A stretch of DNA of 64,000 nucleotides from Takakia lepidozioides (GCA_030704615.1 CM060732.1:81305171-81369170), one strand, 5' to 3'. Shown: positions 42,171 through 54,448, counted from the stretch's first letter. The notes: generated from the sequence alone by a model not told the origin. Numbers and translations: made by a program.

Positions 42171-42990
42171 GTTTTTTAAAAATAATGTTTTAAAAAATTT
42201 AGACCGCTAGATATGACACGACGACTTACTACCGTACTTGCCTATGCTATTCGTTAAGACCCCATTGGACTAATTAATTTTTCTTACAGAAAGGGTCTAA
42301 CAGGTTTTTTTAAAAAAATTTGTAGTTCCGGAAATGTTCATGATAAATAATTTAAAAAAAACATTTATATCACATATGTGTGTGGCTAGTGCAACGGTTT
42401 TGCAAATAAATTCGGAAGGGCAGGTCGGGGGGTCGAATTTTTGACATTCGTTCATTTTTTCTTGAAATTTTGGAGCCGTCAGAGTTAGCGATTTTGATTT
42501 ATCAAATAATTTCTAAGAAATCAGGACCGCCAAAGCTGGTGAGCCTGAATTTATTAAATATCTTCTAAAAATCGAGACCGCAAGAAGTGACGATCCCAAA
42601 TTTATTAAATATTTTTTCAAAAATTGGGGGTCGCTAGCTTTGACGGTCCCAATTTATTATTATCATTAATAATTTGAAACCATTAGATCTGACCATCTCA
42701 AATGTTTTTTAAAAATAATGTCTTAAAAAATTTAGACCGCTAGATATGACATGACGACTTACTACCGTACTTGCCTATGCTATTCGTTAAGACCCCGTTG
42801 GACTAATTAATTTTTCTTACAGAAAGGGTCTGACACGTTTTCAAAAAAAAATTGTAGTTCCGGAAATTTTCATGATAAATAATTTAAAAAAAACATTTAT
42901 ATCACATATGTGTGTGGCTAGTGCAACGGTTTTGCAAATAAATTCGGAAGAGCAGGTCGGGAATTTTTGACATTCAATCATAGAAGGCTT
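41926..42990 (+). repeat. 533-bp tandem duplication over the satellite edge
   Basis: 41926-42458 and 42459-42990 are direct repeats, both starting TTTCTTGAAATTTTGGAGCC and both containing 'ggctagtgcaacggttttgc' near the end. They differ by a few substitutions and small indels, so the duplication is much younger than the satellite units. Confidence 0.88.
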
Positions 42991-45900
42991 CTAAAAATTT
43001 TCGGCAGTTTATTTTTGCATTTAATTTTCATCGGACAGCGTAGGCAGGTAAGGTGCTTTAAAAAACGCGCGGATTTTTTTTTTAGTATTTTGAAGTCAGG
43101 AGAGCCGAATTGCACGCAGACAGTGCAGAATCGAGACCATTTGTTATAGAAACGACGAAACATCGACAGAGCTACTGGTATGGCCCACAAATAGATGAGT
43201 CTGCGACGTCCATAAAGCCCATGAAGCCAAAGCGCTCAGGAGTTTATACGACTATAGTACCTGCAAAGAGCAACAGTTGAAGGCGTGCGATTCCAGTCGT
43301 CGATTCGAATATCTGAAGAAAAAAACGTCCGATGGGCTGTGTTTTAAATGACACGGTTGACAACGGTCTCGCAACATATATGTATAAATTTTCACGTTGC
43401 TCCAATGCAATTTCATGAGGACGCTAGAGGCGTGGAACACACATATTCATGGTTACGATTTTATTTTCATGCTTGGATACGTCAGTGACAGTGATCAAGC
43501 ATGGGTTCCCATGTGTCTTAGTTCATTCATAAAAACAGATAGTGCAGTGCGGTAAGCAACAAACTGTCGGCAGTGTGTTCTTTTCCCAAGAGGACAATTA
43601 AGTTTTTGTGTGTGAAACAAATTCAAGAAGCTTCCAAGATGACTTGGTCTTCTATCAAAAATCCTAAAGAGGTTTTATCCAGCGGTAATGGCTGACTGTG
43701 ATTTTGTTGTGCAAAGTACCTTCAACGAACAGGACGAAGCCAGAATCGAGCGCTGTTTGAGAAGGTTTTTTTTTTTGTGTGGTTAAAAGTGATACTAGAT
43801 GATGTAGAAGGAGGGCTGAAATCCCATTGAACTTAATAAAACCCCATGGGTATCATGCTGGTTAGAGTTCATGTTTGGGGTACCTCAGATTTATATAACC
43901 CTTCATACCAGTATTAATTTAAACTAGTATATAATACAGCCTGGAAAAAAGGATCAGGTACTAATGCCTTATCATCCCAAGTCAACAATGTCTTAAACTG
44001 TAGCAGAAGGCCATGGTTTGACAAAGAATAACTCTGACAGCCCTTAGAAGGGGAGGGAGTAACACTGGTAAAAGTGTTGCCCCAACATCCTTAATCATTG
44101 TTGTGGGCTGTAAATCACTTTTTATAATTCAGCCAAACAATACATACATCACCACAACAAGGATAACAAGGGGGGTATGGACAGATCTGTTAATCATTTC
44201 CAAATTGCTCCAAAGCCCTTACCACAGCAAAACAACAAAGCTGGGAATGGACTTAACTGGTGGGCTGCACTTACATTGCCCCAAAACAGGGAGCCAACCC
44301 TGTGCACCATTTCCAGACTGCCCAAATCCTATACAACTGCTGCAGCAGCAGATCATTGTTCATGACCCAGCAAGACACCACATTTCCACCACATTTACCA
44401 TCGTTTTTACACCAAATCATGGGAGAGATCCCTTTTATTCTCCCTGGCTATTTCAAAAGATCAGCCCCAAGCGTTGATCTGTTCACAACCAAAAAATACG
44501 CTACGCGTTAAAAGCCGTATTTTTACGTGCAATGGGTGTTTGTTGATTTTCCATGGTTGATGGTGGAATCAAATGGACCTGAAGTTTGGTGGATATTTCA
44601 AGCATATCCCAAGGGAATTTGTAGCCAAGTTTCAAGAGTTTTGGAGAGGATTTGCAACAAATCGCCATTTATGAAGTTTTCGAGCGTCCATAGTCACAAG
44701 AAATTCAATTGAAGTGGATTTTTGGGCCTAAAAGGAATAAGAACGCCTTGGGATAGCTGGTTGGATGAATGGTAATACCTACCAACCAAGAAGTGTTGAA
44801 ATCTTTTTTCATCCAAGGATTTTGGATATTCCATCCAATTATTTTTTATAGTTTTTCTAGTATAAGTAGTTTAGGATGTGAGCTTTTGCTCACCACTTCA
44901 CTCTTGTTTTTTTTGCTTGTTAGTTGCTTGTTAGTTAGTTGCTTAGAGAGCTTGCTTGTGAGCATAGCTTTGTCTTATGCAACTTGTTTTGTGATAGTTT
45001 ACTTGTGTGCTTAGAGCTTAGCCTAGATATTTTAGACAAGCTTGGAGGAAGCAACTAGTGCAACTTATGAAGACTAGGGATACCCTAGGTGCTTAAGTTG
45101 TAGGGCAAGTGTCATTTATGATTCGAAAAGGAGAAATCTTTCCCAAAAAGAGGAGTGTGGTTCAACTTGAGAAAGTAACGAGCCCCTAGAGAGAGAAGAT
45201 GAGGTAGAAAAACAATAACCCCATAGAGAGGTGAGCTTCTATCCCTTCCCCTAGGTTTTGGTAGTCTTTTTAGCCAAGTGAATGCACCGTAGAGTGGAGA
45301 GAGAGCTTTTTAGTCTTTGTTCAAAGTTTTGCTTTGTTTTTTTGTGTTTTGTTGTTGGAAGTTCTTTGTACTAACCTTAGCTTGGTCCCACTAACAAGAG
45401 AGTGGTGGGAGCTTGGGAAAGAGAGGAAGACTAACTCTCCCTAGTGGCCAAGATGCCCAAGGAGTTGTCATTTTGTTTTATGTTTTATTTTTTGGCTTAA
45501 GAGTGGAAAGATCTAACCCTAGAGTGCTAGCCATGCAGTGAAGTACCTCTAAGATGGATGTGGGTTCTCTTTGTATTGGCCACTAGGCCCTTAGTATTGT
45601 TAAAGTTGATGAACCACTAACCCTTGACTTCCAAGACTAACCATGCAAGGGTTAGCTTAGTTCAAGCTTGGAATCGATAGGTGTGTTAATTTTTGTCATT
45701 TGAAGTTGAGGAAAGTGAAGCCTAGAGCAGCTAGGTCAAGCACTTCTTTGTCCTCTCCACTAGGCCCTAGTTTCCCCCATGAGAGAGAGAGGAAACAAGA
45801 GAGGCTAGGGAGGAAGAATATTTTTTTCAAAGTATATTTTTTCTTCTACCATGTCGCTGGAAATCTAAAAACTAACCCAACCCAATTTTCAGATCCTAAA

Positions 45901-47150
45901 TCTATTAAGTTTAGGCCCCCATAGCCTGTAGAAAGCTTGGGATGCTTTGTTCTTTGAAGAAATGTGAGTTTTGACTAACCAAAAGGGTTAGCACAACCGC
46001 AAAAGGTTTTGGCATGTTATGGGGGATGGGGTTGTTCTTTTTCAGGCATGATGGAATGAAAGTGGGCCATGATGATGGGCCATTATGCCCAAAGCAATAG
46101 CCAGCCTTGGCTATTGTGAGGTACTTAAGCACGAACCACGAGAAGGGGGGCGTTGACTGGCGCCAGGCCCACACTGCTGTCGGGCTGTGCAGCTAGCTTA
46201 AAAAACGTGGGGGATGTCTAAATCCTGTCCGGATCCCCTGGTCCTAGGCTTGGACCGCTGGACTTTGGTGCGGGACCTACGCCAACATCAATAGCGTCGC
46301 GCCCCCCCCACGCGTGTAGCAGGTCCTGCGTCCGCCGGATAAATGCATCTTTCTATTAACCAACGGTTCCTAAGATATGGGGGTGACCTCTTTAATCTTT
46401 TGAGTGAGGTTAATATAGCATGAGGGTTATGGATGGTGCATTTGGGGTAGTTTTTAGTGGCTAATCTTGAAGTTAATGGGGCTGCTAAGATCATCTCAGT
46501 GTCGTTGTTTAGAATCATAGGAAATTACTTAGGGCCGAAACAGCAGGACAACACGGGACACTCGGTGAAGAAAATATAAAAGAAAATCCATAGAATTTGA
46601 ACCAATGATCATTGGGGTTCCAAACGAGAGAGACGACCGAGTGATTGACATGTGTCCTTGGGTTGATTTTCTTACGACTGGATGATGGCGGATGAAATAA
46701 GCAGTATTCCATCCGTAGGATGGATGAACGGTGGATGAATAGAGGAATACAGTTTTTCATCCAATTGCAAGGATGATCAACGGATAATCAAAGGATTATG
46801 CCCTTAATAAACAACTCCCTAGCCCCTAGGTCTCAAGTTTAAATCTCCTTAGAGCTAGACTGGTTTTTCCATCCAACAGGGTCATTTCTCTATGGTTCCC
46901 TCATCATGAGAAGAGTTTTTGGGCAATGAGAAGGGATTAGTGAATTATCTAGAGGCCATTCGAAAGCTTAGATAAATTCCTACCTAACTCCTATTTTTCT
47001 AGAATTAGTGAATTTTCATCCTCAGTAATTAGTTTTAAATGGGGTTTTTTGCTTAGAAAATTACCAGAAAATAGGAATAGAGGTAATCAAATCTAGAATT
47101 TTTTTACTATTTCCTAATTATAAGAGCATACCTAGGATAGTATTTTTTCC
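42991..47150. other. long region without recognisable gene
   Basis: Open frames of up to 124 codons (44103-44477) have no known motif. 44530-45700 is rich in TTG/AAG repeats and short direct repeats such as GTTAGTTGCTT, and resembles old LTR or leader sequence, but I found no LTR pair, PBS or pol remnant. Confidence 0.4.
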
Positions 47151-47162
47151 CATTTTTTTTAA

Positions 47163-47660
47163 TTGAATTCTATTTCTAGAAAAGAGCCAGGATGGATCAT
47201 AGCCTTAAAGAAAGCTAAAGCAAAACTGGGATCTCTGGATCGGGCGAAACAAAAATTCCACCGCAATACTCAAGCAATAGTCGACCACTATATCAACTCA
47301 CTTAGAGAGCTTGGTGTTGATCAAGAAAAAATCAGTGAGCTTCTCCGACGGTCGGGGTTTTGGCGAACCTCATTGCAATGAAATCGCTGCCTCAAGAAGT
47401 GATGGAGGCTTATTACACCTTTGTCTGTCGAAATATACCTAGCATGGGCCAGACGTAGTCCCAGACAGAACCGAAATTTACCTTGTGAAGTAAAAAAATA
47501 TCGTGGCTTTTACAACAACGTTATGCTCCAATGAAGCAACTAATGGGGAAGTTTAGGACTAGAGGTATTATAAGTGAAAAAGGCAGGCCAGTGCATTTCA
47601 CGGCCATCTTATCCTAAGAGGACGCCCTAGAAATTAACGAAAAATTGGGATATTGTTCGG
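47163..47660 (+). pseudogene. group II intron maturase-like fragment (possible mitochondrial origin)
   Basis: The first frame (47163-47381) encodes a basic helical peptide (ALKKAKAKLGSLDRAKQKF; SELLRRSGFWRTS). Further right, in other frames, comes LLQQRYAPMKQLMGKFRTRG and IISEKGRPVHFTAILS. The pattern 'AP...L...F...GI....G.P' resembles the start of the maturase thumb (domain X) of group II intron proteins. Recognition is from memory of the family and moderate at best. It is directly followed by intron-like RNA sequence. Confidence 0.35.
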
Positions 47661-47737
47661 TAAAGTGCTTTTCTTCTATGCTAGGGTATGCTCTCCCCTC
47701 TGGATAGTGGGAACGTAAGAGACCCCTTTGTACACAC

Positions 47738-48150
47738 GTGCGATCCGGGGAAGCGTATTTGTGAAGCAACCCCAACCTAAGCGGCTTGCCCTTAACGTTT
47801 GGTCACTCCAAGCGGAGAGGACCTCCCGAAAAAACTGACAGGCTTCGGGGTGAAGCCGTGTTAACGCGAATAAAGAAGTCTTGGAAAACAATTAGTTAGG
47901 AGTAGATTCCGTAAGTCATACAAACAGAACTTTGACTTGCAAGTGTGGGAGTTAGACCCCGTGTTTTGATAGTAGTTTAGATAACAGGAAGAGTTCCCTC
48001 CATCGACCGCTGACCCTCTGCCAGGACTAGCGACACATCTCATAAGTGGGCGATTCTTGATTCTAACCCACCTCGTCGCCAGACTCTAGGCTCGGGATTG
48101 ACGTCGTCTTTTTTCCCTTCGCGATTGTGCGCGCGGCGAGGCTCGTCACT
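47738..48150 (+). ncRNA. group II intron-like RNA (domain I part), probably nuclear mitochondrial DNA
   Basis: Starts GTGCGATCCGGGGAAGCG, with the GUGYG start of group II introns. It continues with the domain-I-like phrases 'gtgaagcaacccc', 'ggtcactccaagcggagagg' and 'gacaggcttcggggtgaagc', and later 'aggactagcgacacatctca' and 'gtgggcgattcttgattc'. The style is that of plant mitochondrial group II introns, so I infer a mitochondrial DNA insertion. Domains V-VI were not found. Confidence 0.4.
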
Positions 48151-49125
48151 TACATGTTACTATAATAAACTATATAATGTAAAAATTAAAAATTAAAAAT
48201 AACATATTTTTGTTTTATCCTCTTTGGTGTGTTGAGATCCAACTGGAGGTGAATTCTCCAGCAGCAGCGGATGGAGCTGCGTGACCAGTTTCTGATTTCA
48301 GTGAATAAAACGGTATTACTTGGGTATCACTAGAGTATCAATAGAGTAGTAGATGCAGTGAATTCCCTCAGACTCTATGTGGCAGCAGCAGTTGTGGCGG
48401 ACGGCTGAGGAGACAGTATTGTTATTGTGTGGACTTAAGAACATGACAATAGACTTCTTTGTCCATGGATGGATGTACCATATCTCGTCGTCGTCACAGC
48501 CAATCAAATTCTCTTTTTATTTTTAAACATAGAAAACATCAATATGATCATATGTCAGTCTCTCTTTCAATTTTTAAACATGACCATATGTAGAATTTGA
48601 ATTTTGTAGGTAATGCCCACATCCATTTACGCACCGGTTGGTTGCCTTTCCTCTACCTGAATCTACGCCTTATTACTCCATTAGCAAGAGCCAGCATAAG
48701 TACTCCATCAGGCACAGTTTACATTATCAATTCACAAATTACCTACTAAAACTTCTACAGCTGGGTCAAGCAAGTTCTACAGCATATAGATTTAAAGTTG
48801 AAATTGAAAATCAAGCCAACAGAATGCTTGGAGTTGGAGCCTCTTTGCATTGCGGCAATATTTGAATCTAGTGTCGCATTGGTGGCCCATCGTCTCGAGA
48901 GCGTTGCCGTGATGTTGAAAATCGTGAGAGTCGGACAACGGTTGATCTGGTAGTTGGGTAAGCGACAACTCCAATGTATCTGGTTTTTGTGGCTCCATGC
49001 TGCCAATACAAGATGCAAGAGTGCTACAAATGTAGCTATATATATTGATTTGTGATGCTCCTTCCTCCTTAGCGTGTATCAGGTACACTGAATGTGGAGT
49101 CTTCATCTTGAAGCTAACTTGACTG
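48151..49125. other. no recognisable gene; truncated 3' side of the chromovirus
   Basis: AT-rich start, then non-coding. The chromovirus 3' LTR should lie here if complete, but no similarity to the LTR at 53857-54448 is visible. Confidence 0.4.
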
Positions 49126-49128
49126 ACA

Positions 49129-49524
49129 TCATCGTTGTGACGTCTTATTGACGTGTAGTTCAGAGCTTAGCTGGATATCGTTGATGAAACTCTTGGACTT
49201 TGTCAAATGCATTGGCGAGGTTGGATGAAGGTTCTCACGTTCATTCGCTGATGTCGTAGCCTTCCAATGTACGAAATACTCAAGACGTTTATACTTGATG
49301 CGAGAGTCTAGGACTTCGTCAACTTCATACTCGATTTCCTGATTGACGTCGATTGGTGGAGGTGGTACGAAGACGCTCCCTGAAATATTCGATGGATGAT
49401 ACAACTCCAATAATGAAACATGAAAGACTTGATGGATGTGCATACTTCGTGGGAGTTCAAGCCGAAAATTGATCTGATTTATTTGTCGAATAATTTTGAA
49501 TGATCCCAGGCATTGATAATCCAA
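49129..49524 (-). pseudogene. integrase C-terminus with chromodomain
   Basis: FRLELPRSMHIHQVFHVSLL is the typical integrase end, followed by IEYEVDEVLDSRIKYKRLEY and FVHWKATTSANERENLHP. The YEV-E-LDSR and EYxVxWK pattern is a chromodomain; the usual Trp of the EENTWEP motif is replaced in ANERENL. The chromodomain guides integration to methylated histone marks. Confidence 0.85.
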
Positions 49525-49637
49525 TTTCTTTTATGGTCGCGAGGTTTGTATGTCACGTCGAAGAAGCCACACACGATCTCCGACCTGAACTAGGGTTGGA
49601 GTTGACGATGTTGATCTACATACTCCTTGTATTGTTT

Positions 49638-50548
49638 TTAAGCTTCCGCGAGGCGGAATGTAAATTCCTTGTGAATCATAGCAAGATGAGTAGCAAGGCT
49701 TTTTGCAGCAGGACTTCTAACAGTTTTCATGTGGAAAGGGTTTGCTCGAGGATGATGACCATAATTGGAGAAAAATTGAGTTTGCTTGGTCGAAGAATGT
49801 ATAATGTTGTTGTAGAGAAACTCAGCTAATGGCAGAAGATCCGTCCAATTATCTTGGTGATAATTTATCGTACAACGAAGATATTGCTCCAAAATCTAGT
49901 TATGCGTTCGGTTTGATCATCAGTCTGTGGATGATTAGCTGTAGAGAGGTTGATCTTAGTATCCAATATGTGAAATAATCCCCTTCAGAAATTTGATATG
50001 AACTGTGGTCTTCGATCAGATACGATGTCCTTCGGGAGTCCATGAATGCGGTAGATATTATTGAGGAAGAGTCTTGCAGTTTTCTCACCTATAACCGTCT
50101 TATTACATGGAATGAAATATGTCATCTTCGTAAAATGATCCACAATAACAAGGATTGAGTCGGTGGTCTCGGAAATTGGAAGGTCCGTAATAAAGTCCAT
50201 AGACAATGACGACCATGGACCCTTGGGAATGGGTAATGGTTGAAGAAGGCCGTAATGACGATGTCGTGGTCCCTTCACCCTAGCACAAGTGTCACAAGAT
50301 TTTACAAATTCTTTCACGAGTTTCCACACCTGCGGCCACCAATAGTCCATAGATATCAATTCGATTGTTTTGTTGAAGCCGAAATGTCCTGCAGCCGGAA
50401 GATCATGACATGTTTGAAGAATTCGAAGTTGTGTAGGTCCTGGAGGTACATAGAGAAGTCCATTGAAATAAAGTAAGTCATCTTTGAATTCGAAGTCGTT
50501 TAGGTCCTGGAGATACATAGAGAAGTCCCTTGAAATAAAGTAAGTCAT
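49638..50548 (-). pseudogene. chromovirus integrase core
   Basis: Zinc motif HDLPAAGHFG...CDTCARVKG, first catalytic Asp in SLSMDFITDLP, second in DIVSDRRPQF (usual DRGPQF with Gly to Arg), and the catalytic Glu context in QDNWTDLLPLAEFLYNN after a frame break near 49985. Integrase inserts the cDNA. Confidence 0.9.
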
Positions 50549-50570
50549 CTTTGAATTCGAAGTCGTTTGT
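50436..50570. repeat. 67-bp tandem duplication in the RNase H-integrase spacer
   Basis: Two direct copies starting GGTCCTGGAG at 50436 and 50503, nearly identical. It shifts the local frame, and encodes a duplicated FKDDLLYF-type segment. Confidence 0.88.
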
Positions 50571-50675
50571 AATATGTGGGTTGTCTCGAGGTTGATTTAG
50601 TTGACTTCGTAGTGTCGTGGCAAATTGGTCGCTCTTCAGTGCTTCCTGAATCTCTTTTGTGATCTCTACATCGTC

Positions 50676-51263
50676 CTAGGTGGACATTGATAGCATAGTC
50701 AATTGGAGATTTGTTGGTTTCAAGATGATGGATTTATGTTGGTCAAAAGCTGCATCCTCTTCTTTTGGCGCAAGATACGATTGTCGAGAAAGAGCATCTG
50801 GTTTTCCTTGAAGATGTCCGGGACGGTAGATAATAAAAAAATCAAACATTGCTAGTGACATACTTCATCTCACTTGACGTCGATTCAAAACACGAGCATT
50901 CATAAAATACTCGAGGTTTTTGTGATCAGTATAGACAGTGACCTGATGTTTAGCTCCCTCCAATAGATGACGACACTCCTCAAAAACATCCATAATCGCT
51001 AAAAGTTCTTTGTCATGGATTTCATAATTGATCTCCGTAGCGAAAAATTTGCGAAAACGAAAACCAACAGGGTGAAGTCGGCCATCTGTACCGTATTGAG
51101 AGAGTACCACGCCAAGTGCAAAGTCCGATGCATCTGCTTCCAAAAAGAACGGTTTAGATGGGTCTGCATGTACCAATATTGGAGCCGTTGTAAATGTCTG
51201 CTTCAGCCTTTCAAATGTTTGGTCAGCCTTCTCGTCCCATACAAATTCAGTGCAAATCGTCAC
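50676..51263 (-). pseudogene. chromovirus RNase H
   Basis: PFFLEADASDFALGVVLSQY, NYEIHDKELLAIMDVFEECR, VTVYTDHKNLEYF and (after a short break) IIYRPGHLQGKPDALSR. All active-site acids (D-E-D) are visible. Confidence 0.92.
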
Positions 51264-51357
51264 CTACATGAGAACTAACGAACAGTAGCTAATACCAAAT
51301 TATACGGGGTCGAAGAAATCATTCATTAGTACGACAGTAAATTCCCTGTGAGTCGTG

Positions 51358-52439
51358 TCAATGGTGCAGTAATTTTGGAGTAGTCCTTGATGAAGATTCT
51401 ATATAAATTTGCAAATCATAGAAAACATTGTACATCTCGGACCGAAGTTGGTTTAATCCACTTGATGATGGTTTGTATTTTCTTCTATTCCATAAAGACT
51501 CTTTTGTCGGAAATAATGTATCCCAAAATTCGACTTTAGATTGGTGGAAAAAATATTTTTCCAACTTGGCATATAGTCTTTTTTCCCTCAATTTATCAAG
51601 GACCATGCGTACATAACGATCATGTTCTTCTTCATTATGTGAAAATATCAAAATGTCGTCCAAATAGATGACTACAAAGTCATCTAAAAATTCTCGAAAG
51701 ATGTCATTCATCATGTGTTGAAAAATTGCTAGAGCATTTGTAAAACCGAAAGGCATAACACTGTATTCAAAATGTCCGTACCTTGTGCGAAAAACAGTCT
51801 TCCATTCGTCTTCTTATTTTATTCGTACAAGGTTGTAAGCTCATCTCAAGTCGATATTTGTGAAAAAATTACTCGTCCAAGTTGTTCGATGAGTCCAGAA
51901 ATCAGCGATAGTGGGTAACGATTTTTTATAGTGACTTTGTTGATCCCACGATAGTCCACACACATGTGTAACGATCCGTCCTGCTTCTTCACAAATAAGA
52001 TAGGTGCTCCCGCGGGTGATTTTGAATGTCGAATGGAATTCTTTGATAAATTTTCATCAATGTATTCGCGTAAAGCAGCCAGCTCCGTCTGAGATAAATT
52101 GAAGATCTGGCCGAATGGTGGTTGAACTCCTTCTTACAACTCAATTGCATAATCATAAGGTCGATGTTCTGGCAACATGTCTACATTTTTCTTCTCGAAG
52201 ACATCATTGAAATCTTGACATTGAGTGGGTAATGTCGAAGTACCTTGGTCTGTTGTGGTTTTGATCGGAGTCGCATAAAGTGCAAATGTCACATATTTCT
52301 TCGTAGCTCTCATGAAGGCTCTAAACTCCAAGAAACAGGGGTTGAATACCTTTGGAACTTTTACATTTTTGTCTTGCCGAAATTTTTCGTGATCGCTAGT
52401 CGATGTCAGGATTATGAAGTACAAACCAGGGAAGTCCAA
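51358..52439 (-). pseudogene. chromovirus reverse transcriptase, frameshifted
   Basis: 52134-52439 holds the region before RT (FNDVFEKKNVDMLPEHRPYD). The middle (51760-52130) is readable only in pieces. 51358-51756 has [13 protein letters not shown] and [18 protein letters not shown] with intact YLDD and [17 protein letters not shown]. Several frame breaks. Confidence 0.9.
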
Positions 52440-52518
52440 GGATCACATGATTCGTTGGAGACTGGATGACATTAAAAACAATCTGTGATGCTTGATTTTT
52501 AAGCTCCACTTCAAGGGG

Positions 52519-52791
52519 TCAAATTTCATGGTCAATATTTCCTGATGCTAACGGTCGTCCATCGATGATTTCAACAGGGGCCGAGAATTTCTTTTTTACG
52601 AGCGTTAAATTGTGTTGCTTCACAAAGTCTTTGTCAATAAAACACGTTGAAGCGCCCGAGTCCAAAAGTGCTTCTACGGAAATGTCTCGATTTTGCATCC
52701 TGATCTTTACTAGAACTGTGAAACAAGGTACAGGGTCTGGAGGTAGAAAGAGATTTTTTTTTTGTGAGGAATTTGGGGTGTCTAGCCACAT
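52519..52791 (-). pseudogene. chromovirus protease
   Basis: DISVEALLDSGASTCFIDKD carries the retropepsin DSG motif in the context ALLDSGAST, followed by VEIIDGRPLASGNI. 90 codons are open. Confidence 0.9.
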
Positions 52792-52796
52792 GGTCC

Positions 52797-53818
52797 CTAC
52801 TGTGACTGGACATCTTCGTTTTCTGACCTCATCGTATCGAATACTTGAGTTGTGCCCCGAGCTTTGAATCTTCTCTTGTTGGGGCAGTTTAATGTTATAT
52901 GATCATCTTTTCCGCAATAAAGGCATAATCCATTCGAACGCTGTCTTTGTTTTTCTTGTGGCGTCAATGACTTGAATCGGACAGTATCAATCTGTATAAG
53001 ATCATTACCGGATGTCTGATAGATCATTGTGTTTGGTGCCGTAGTAGCAACGGCATGGTGCTTCGTCGACCATCCAGATCATTTCTCTTGACGTCTTTCG
53101 AACAAATGATTATCGCATGCAATGACTTGGGCTCAGTGTACTCACGTTTGGCATTGTCAGTAGTAAATCTTTTACATCCTCTTTTAGGCCACATCGAAAC
53201 TGACTAATTAGGCTCTTCTCATTCCAGTCAAGGTCGCACGCAAGTTGTCAAAATTCGGCAGCATAAACGGAAGCTGGACGTGCTTCTTGTCGAAGATTTC
53301 GCATCTTTGTCTCTGCAACTCTCTCTCTATCATTCTCTCCAAACGTTGCAGTGAACTCAGACATGAACGCTTCAAAATTGTATAGTAAATGCGAATTTTT
53401 CTCTAATAGCGGTGCAAACCAAGATAGGGCAGTGCCTGATAGAAGGGTGCCCACGAATCCCATTTGAATACCTTCATCAGGGTAACGTTGTGGATATAGT
53501 CGTAGGAACAATCATACTTGTTGAACAAAACCGTGAAATCTTGATTTCGTCCCATCAAATTTCTCGGATATGTTGACCTTTGGTTCCCTTGTAATCTGTA
53601 ACTGTTGCAGTAGAATTTGTTGTAGTATGGACTCGTAAGGTTGAAGATCCATTGTTCGACTCCTTCAACTCTGAAACTTGTTGTTGCAAATTGTTGAGAG
53701 CGTTGTCAAGATCTTGAGACTGATCAGCTTGTAGTTGGGCAGTAGAGGCACGAAGTTCTTGCATCTGGAACTGAAGACTCTGCAATGTGGCGACCATTTT
53801 CGCAAATGTGCCTTCCAT
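52797..53818 (-). pseudogene. chromovirus Gag
   Basis: ATG at 53818: MEGTFAKMVATLQSLQFQMQ, a coiled-coil start (NNLQQQVSELKESN). The gag domain follows (53248-53511): YPDEGIQMGFVGTLLSGTAL, SWFAPLLEKN and YNFEAFMSEFTATFG. A single zinc knuckle CLYCGKDDHITLNC lies at 52797-53027. Frame breaks fall near 53530 and 53240. Confidence 0.88.
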
Positions 53819-53843
53819 CTTAACTAACTAAGAAACAAACTTT

Positions 53844-53854
53844 AGTCTCGTCAA
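53844..53854 (-). other. self-complementary primer-binding site (11 nt)
   Basis: Two bases inside the LTR end the minus strand reads TTGACGAGACT. This is the exact reverse complement of AGTCTCGTCAA at 54146-54136, the predicted first 11 nt of the element RNA. No tRNA-type TGG site is present. Confidence 0.8.
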
Positions 53855-53856
53855 AC

Positions 53857-54448
53857 TGTCAAGGACGAGAATACGACTGAACACAAACAAAAGATCAGAC
53901 TAGAGGTACAGGACTAGACAAGAAGTCAAGGTCGGCGTGGCCGAATGCATGATGAGTAAATATGAATTAAGACGATCTTTATAACAATGAACAAGAGTAT
54001 AAGATATTGGAACACGACTTGAATACTGGAATGCTGGAAAGTGGACTGGAGTACCATATACTAAAAACTGGGCTAGAGTACTAAAAACTGGACTGTAGTA
54101 CTGGGAACTGGAAACAAGAGTAGCTTGAACTGGTGTTGACGAGACTGAAGAGTGTCCAATCTTGCCTCCTATATATACTGGCTACTTAGGAAGTTCCCTA
54201 AGAGGCTTCCCCAAAGGAGGTTTCTTGATGGAGAAGTTTCCAAGGTTAAACAAAGGAGGTATCTTGATGGAGAAGTTTCTTCCAAATGAAGCTTCCTGAG
54301 CAGTTTCCCAAGTTACGCTCGGTAATTTGGTAAACTCCCGGTAACTTGATAACTAATGGTAACTTATGGTAGATCATGGTAGATCATGGTAACTTAGTAA
54401 CTTCTGGTATTTACTCCTGGTAAGTTCTTCTGGGCTATGTCCGTGACA
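53857..54448 (-). repeat. chromovirus 5' LTR
   Basis: 592 bp from TGTCACGGAC (54448) to TCCTTGACA (53857) on the minus strand, with 5-bp inverted ends TGTCA/TGACA. It includes internal short duplications (TCTTGATGGAGAAGTTTC twice on the plus strand). Confidence 0.75.
54168..54180 (-). promoter_or_regulatory. LTR TATA box
   Basis: Minus strand CAGTATATATAGG. The predicted start about 25-30 nt downstream coincides with 54146, the first base of the 11-mer complementary to the primer-binding site. Confidence 0.7.

Larger units (their letters stand above)
49129..54448 (-). mobile_element. chromovirus (Ty3/gypsy), Tf1-like and self-priming type, 3'-truncated
   Basis: Minus-strand order: 5' LTR, gag with one CCHC knuckle, protease, RT, RNase H, integrase, chromodomain. 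YLDDI in RT and the chromodomain make it a chromovirus. The primer-binding site is complementary to the predicted RNA start rather than to a tRNA (see that entry), as in Tf1/sushi elements of fungi and vertebrates. Tcn1-like chromoviruses have been reported in mosses and lycophytes, from memory. The 3' LTR is absent and the genes contain frameshifts. Confidence 0.88.

Noticed and set aside
44103-44477. 124-codon frame as a gene
   Set aside because: Low-complexity composition (Gln/His/Pro/Thr), no motif, and repeated phrases in the DNA; not supportable.
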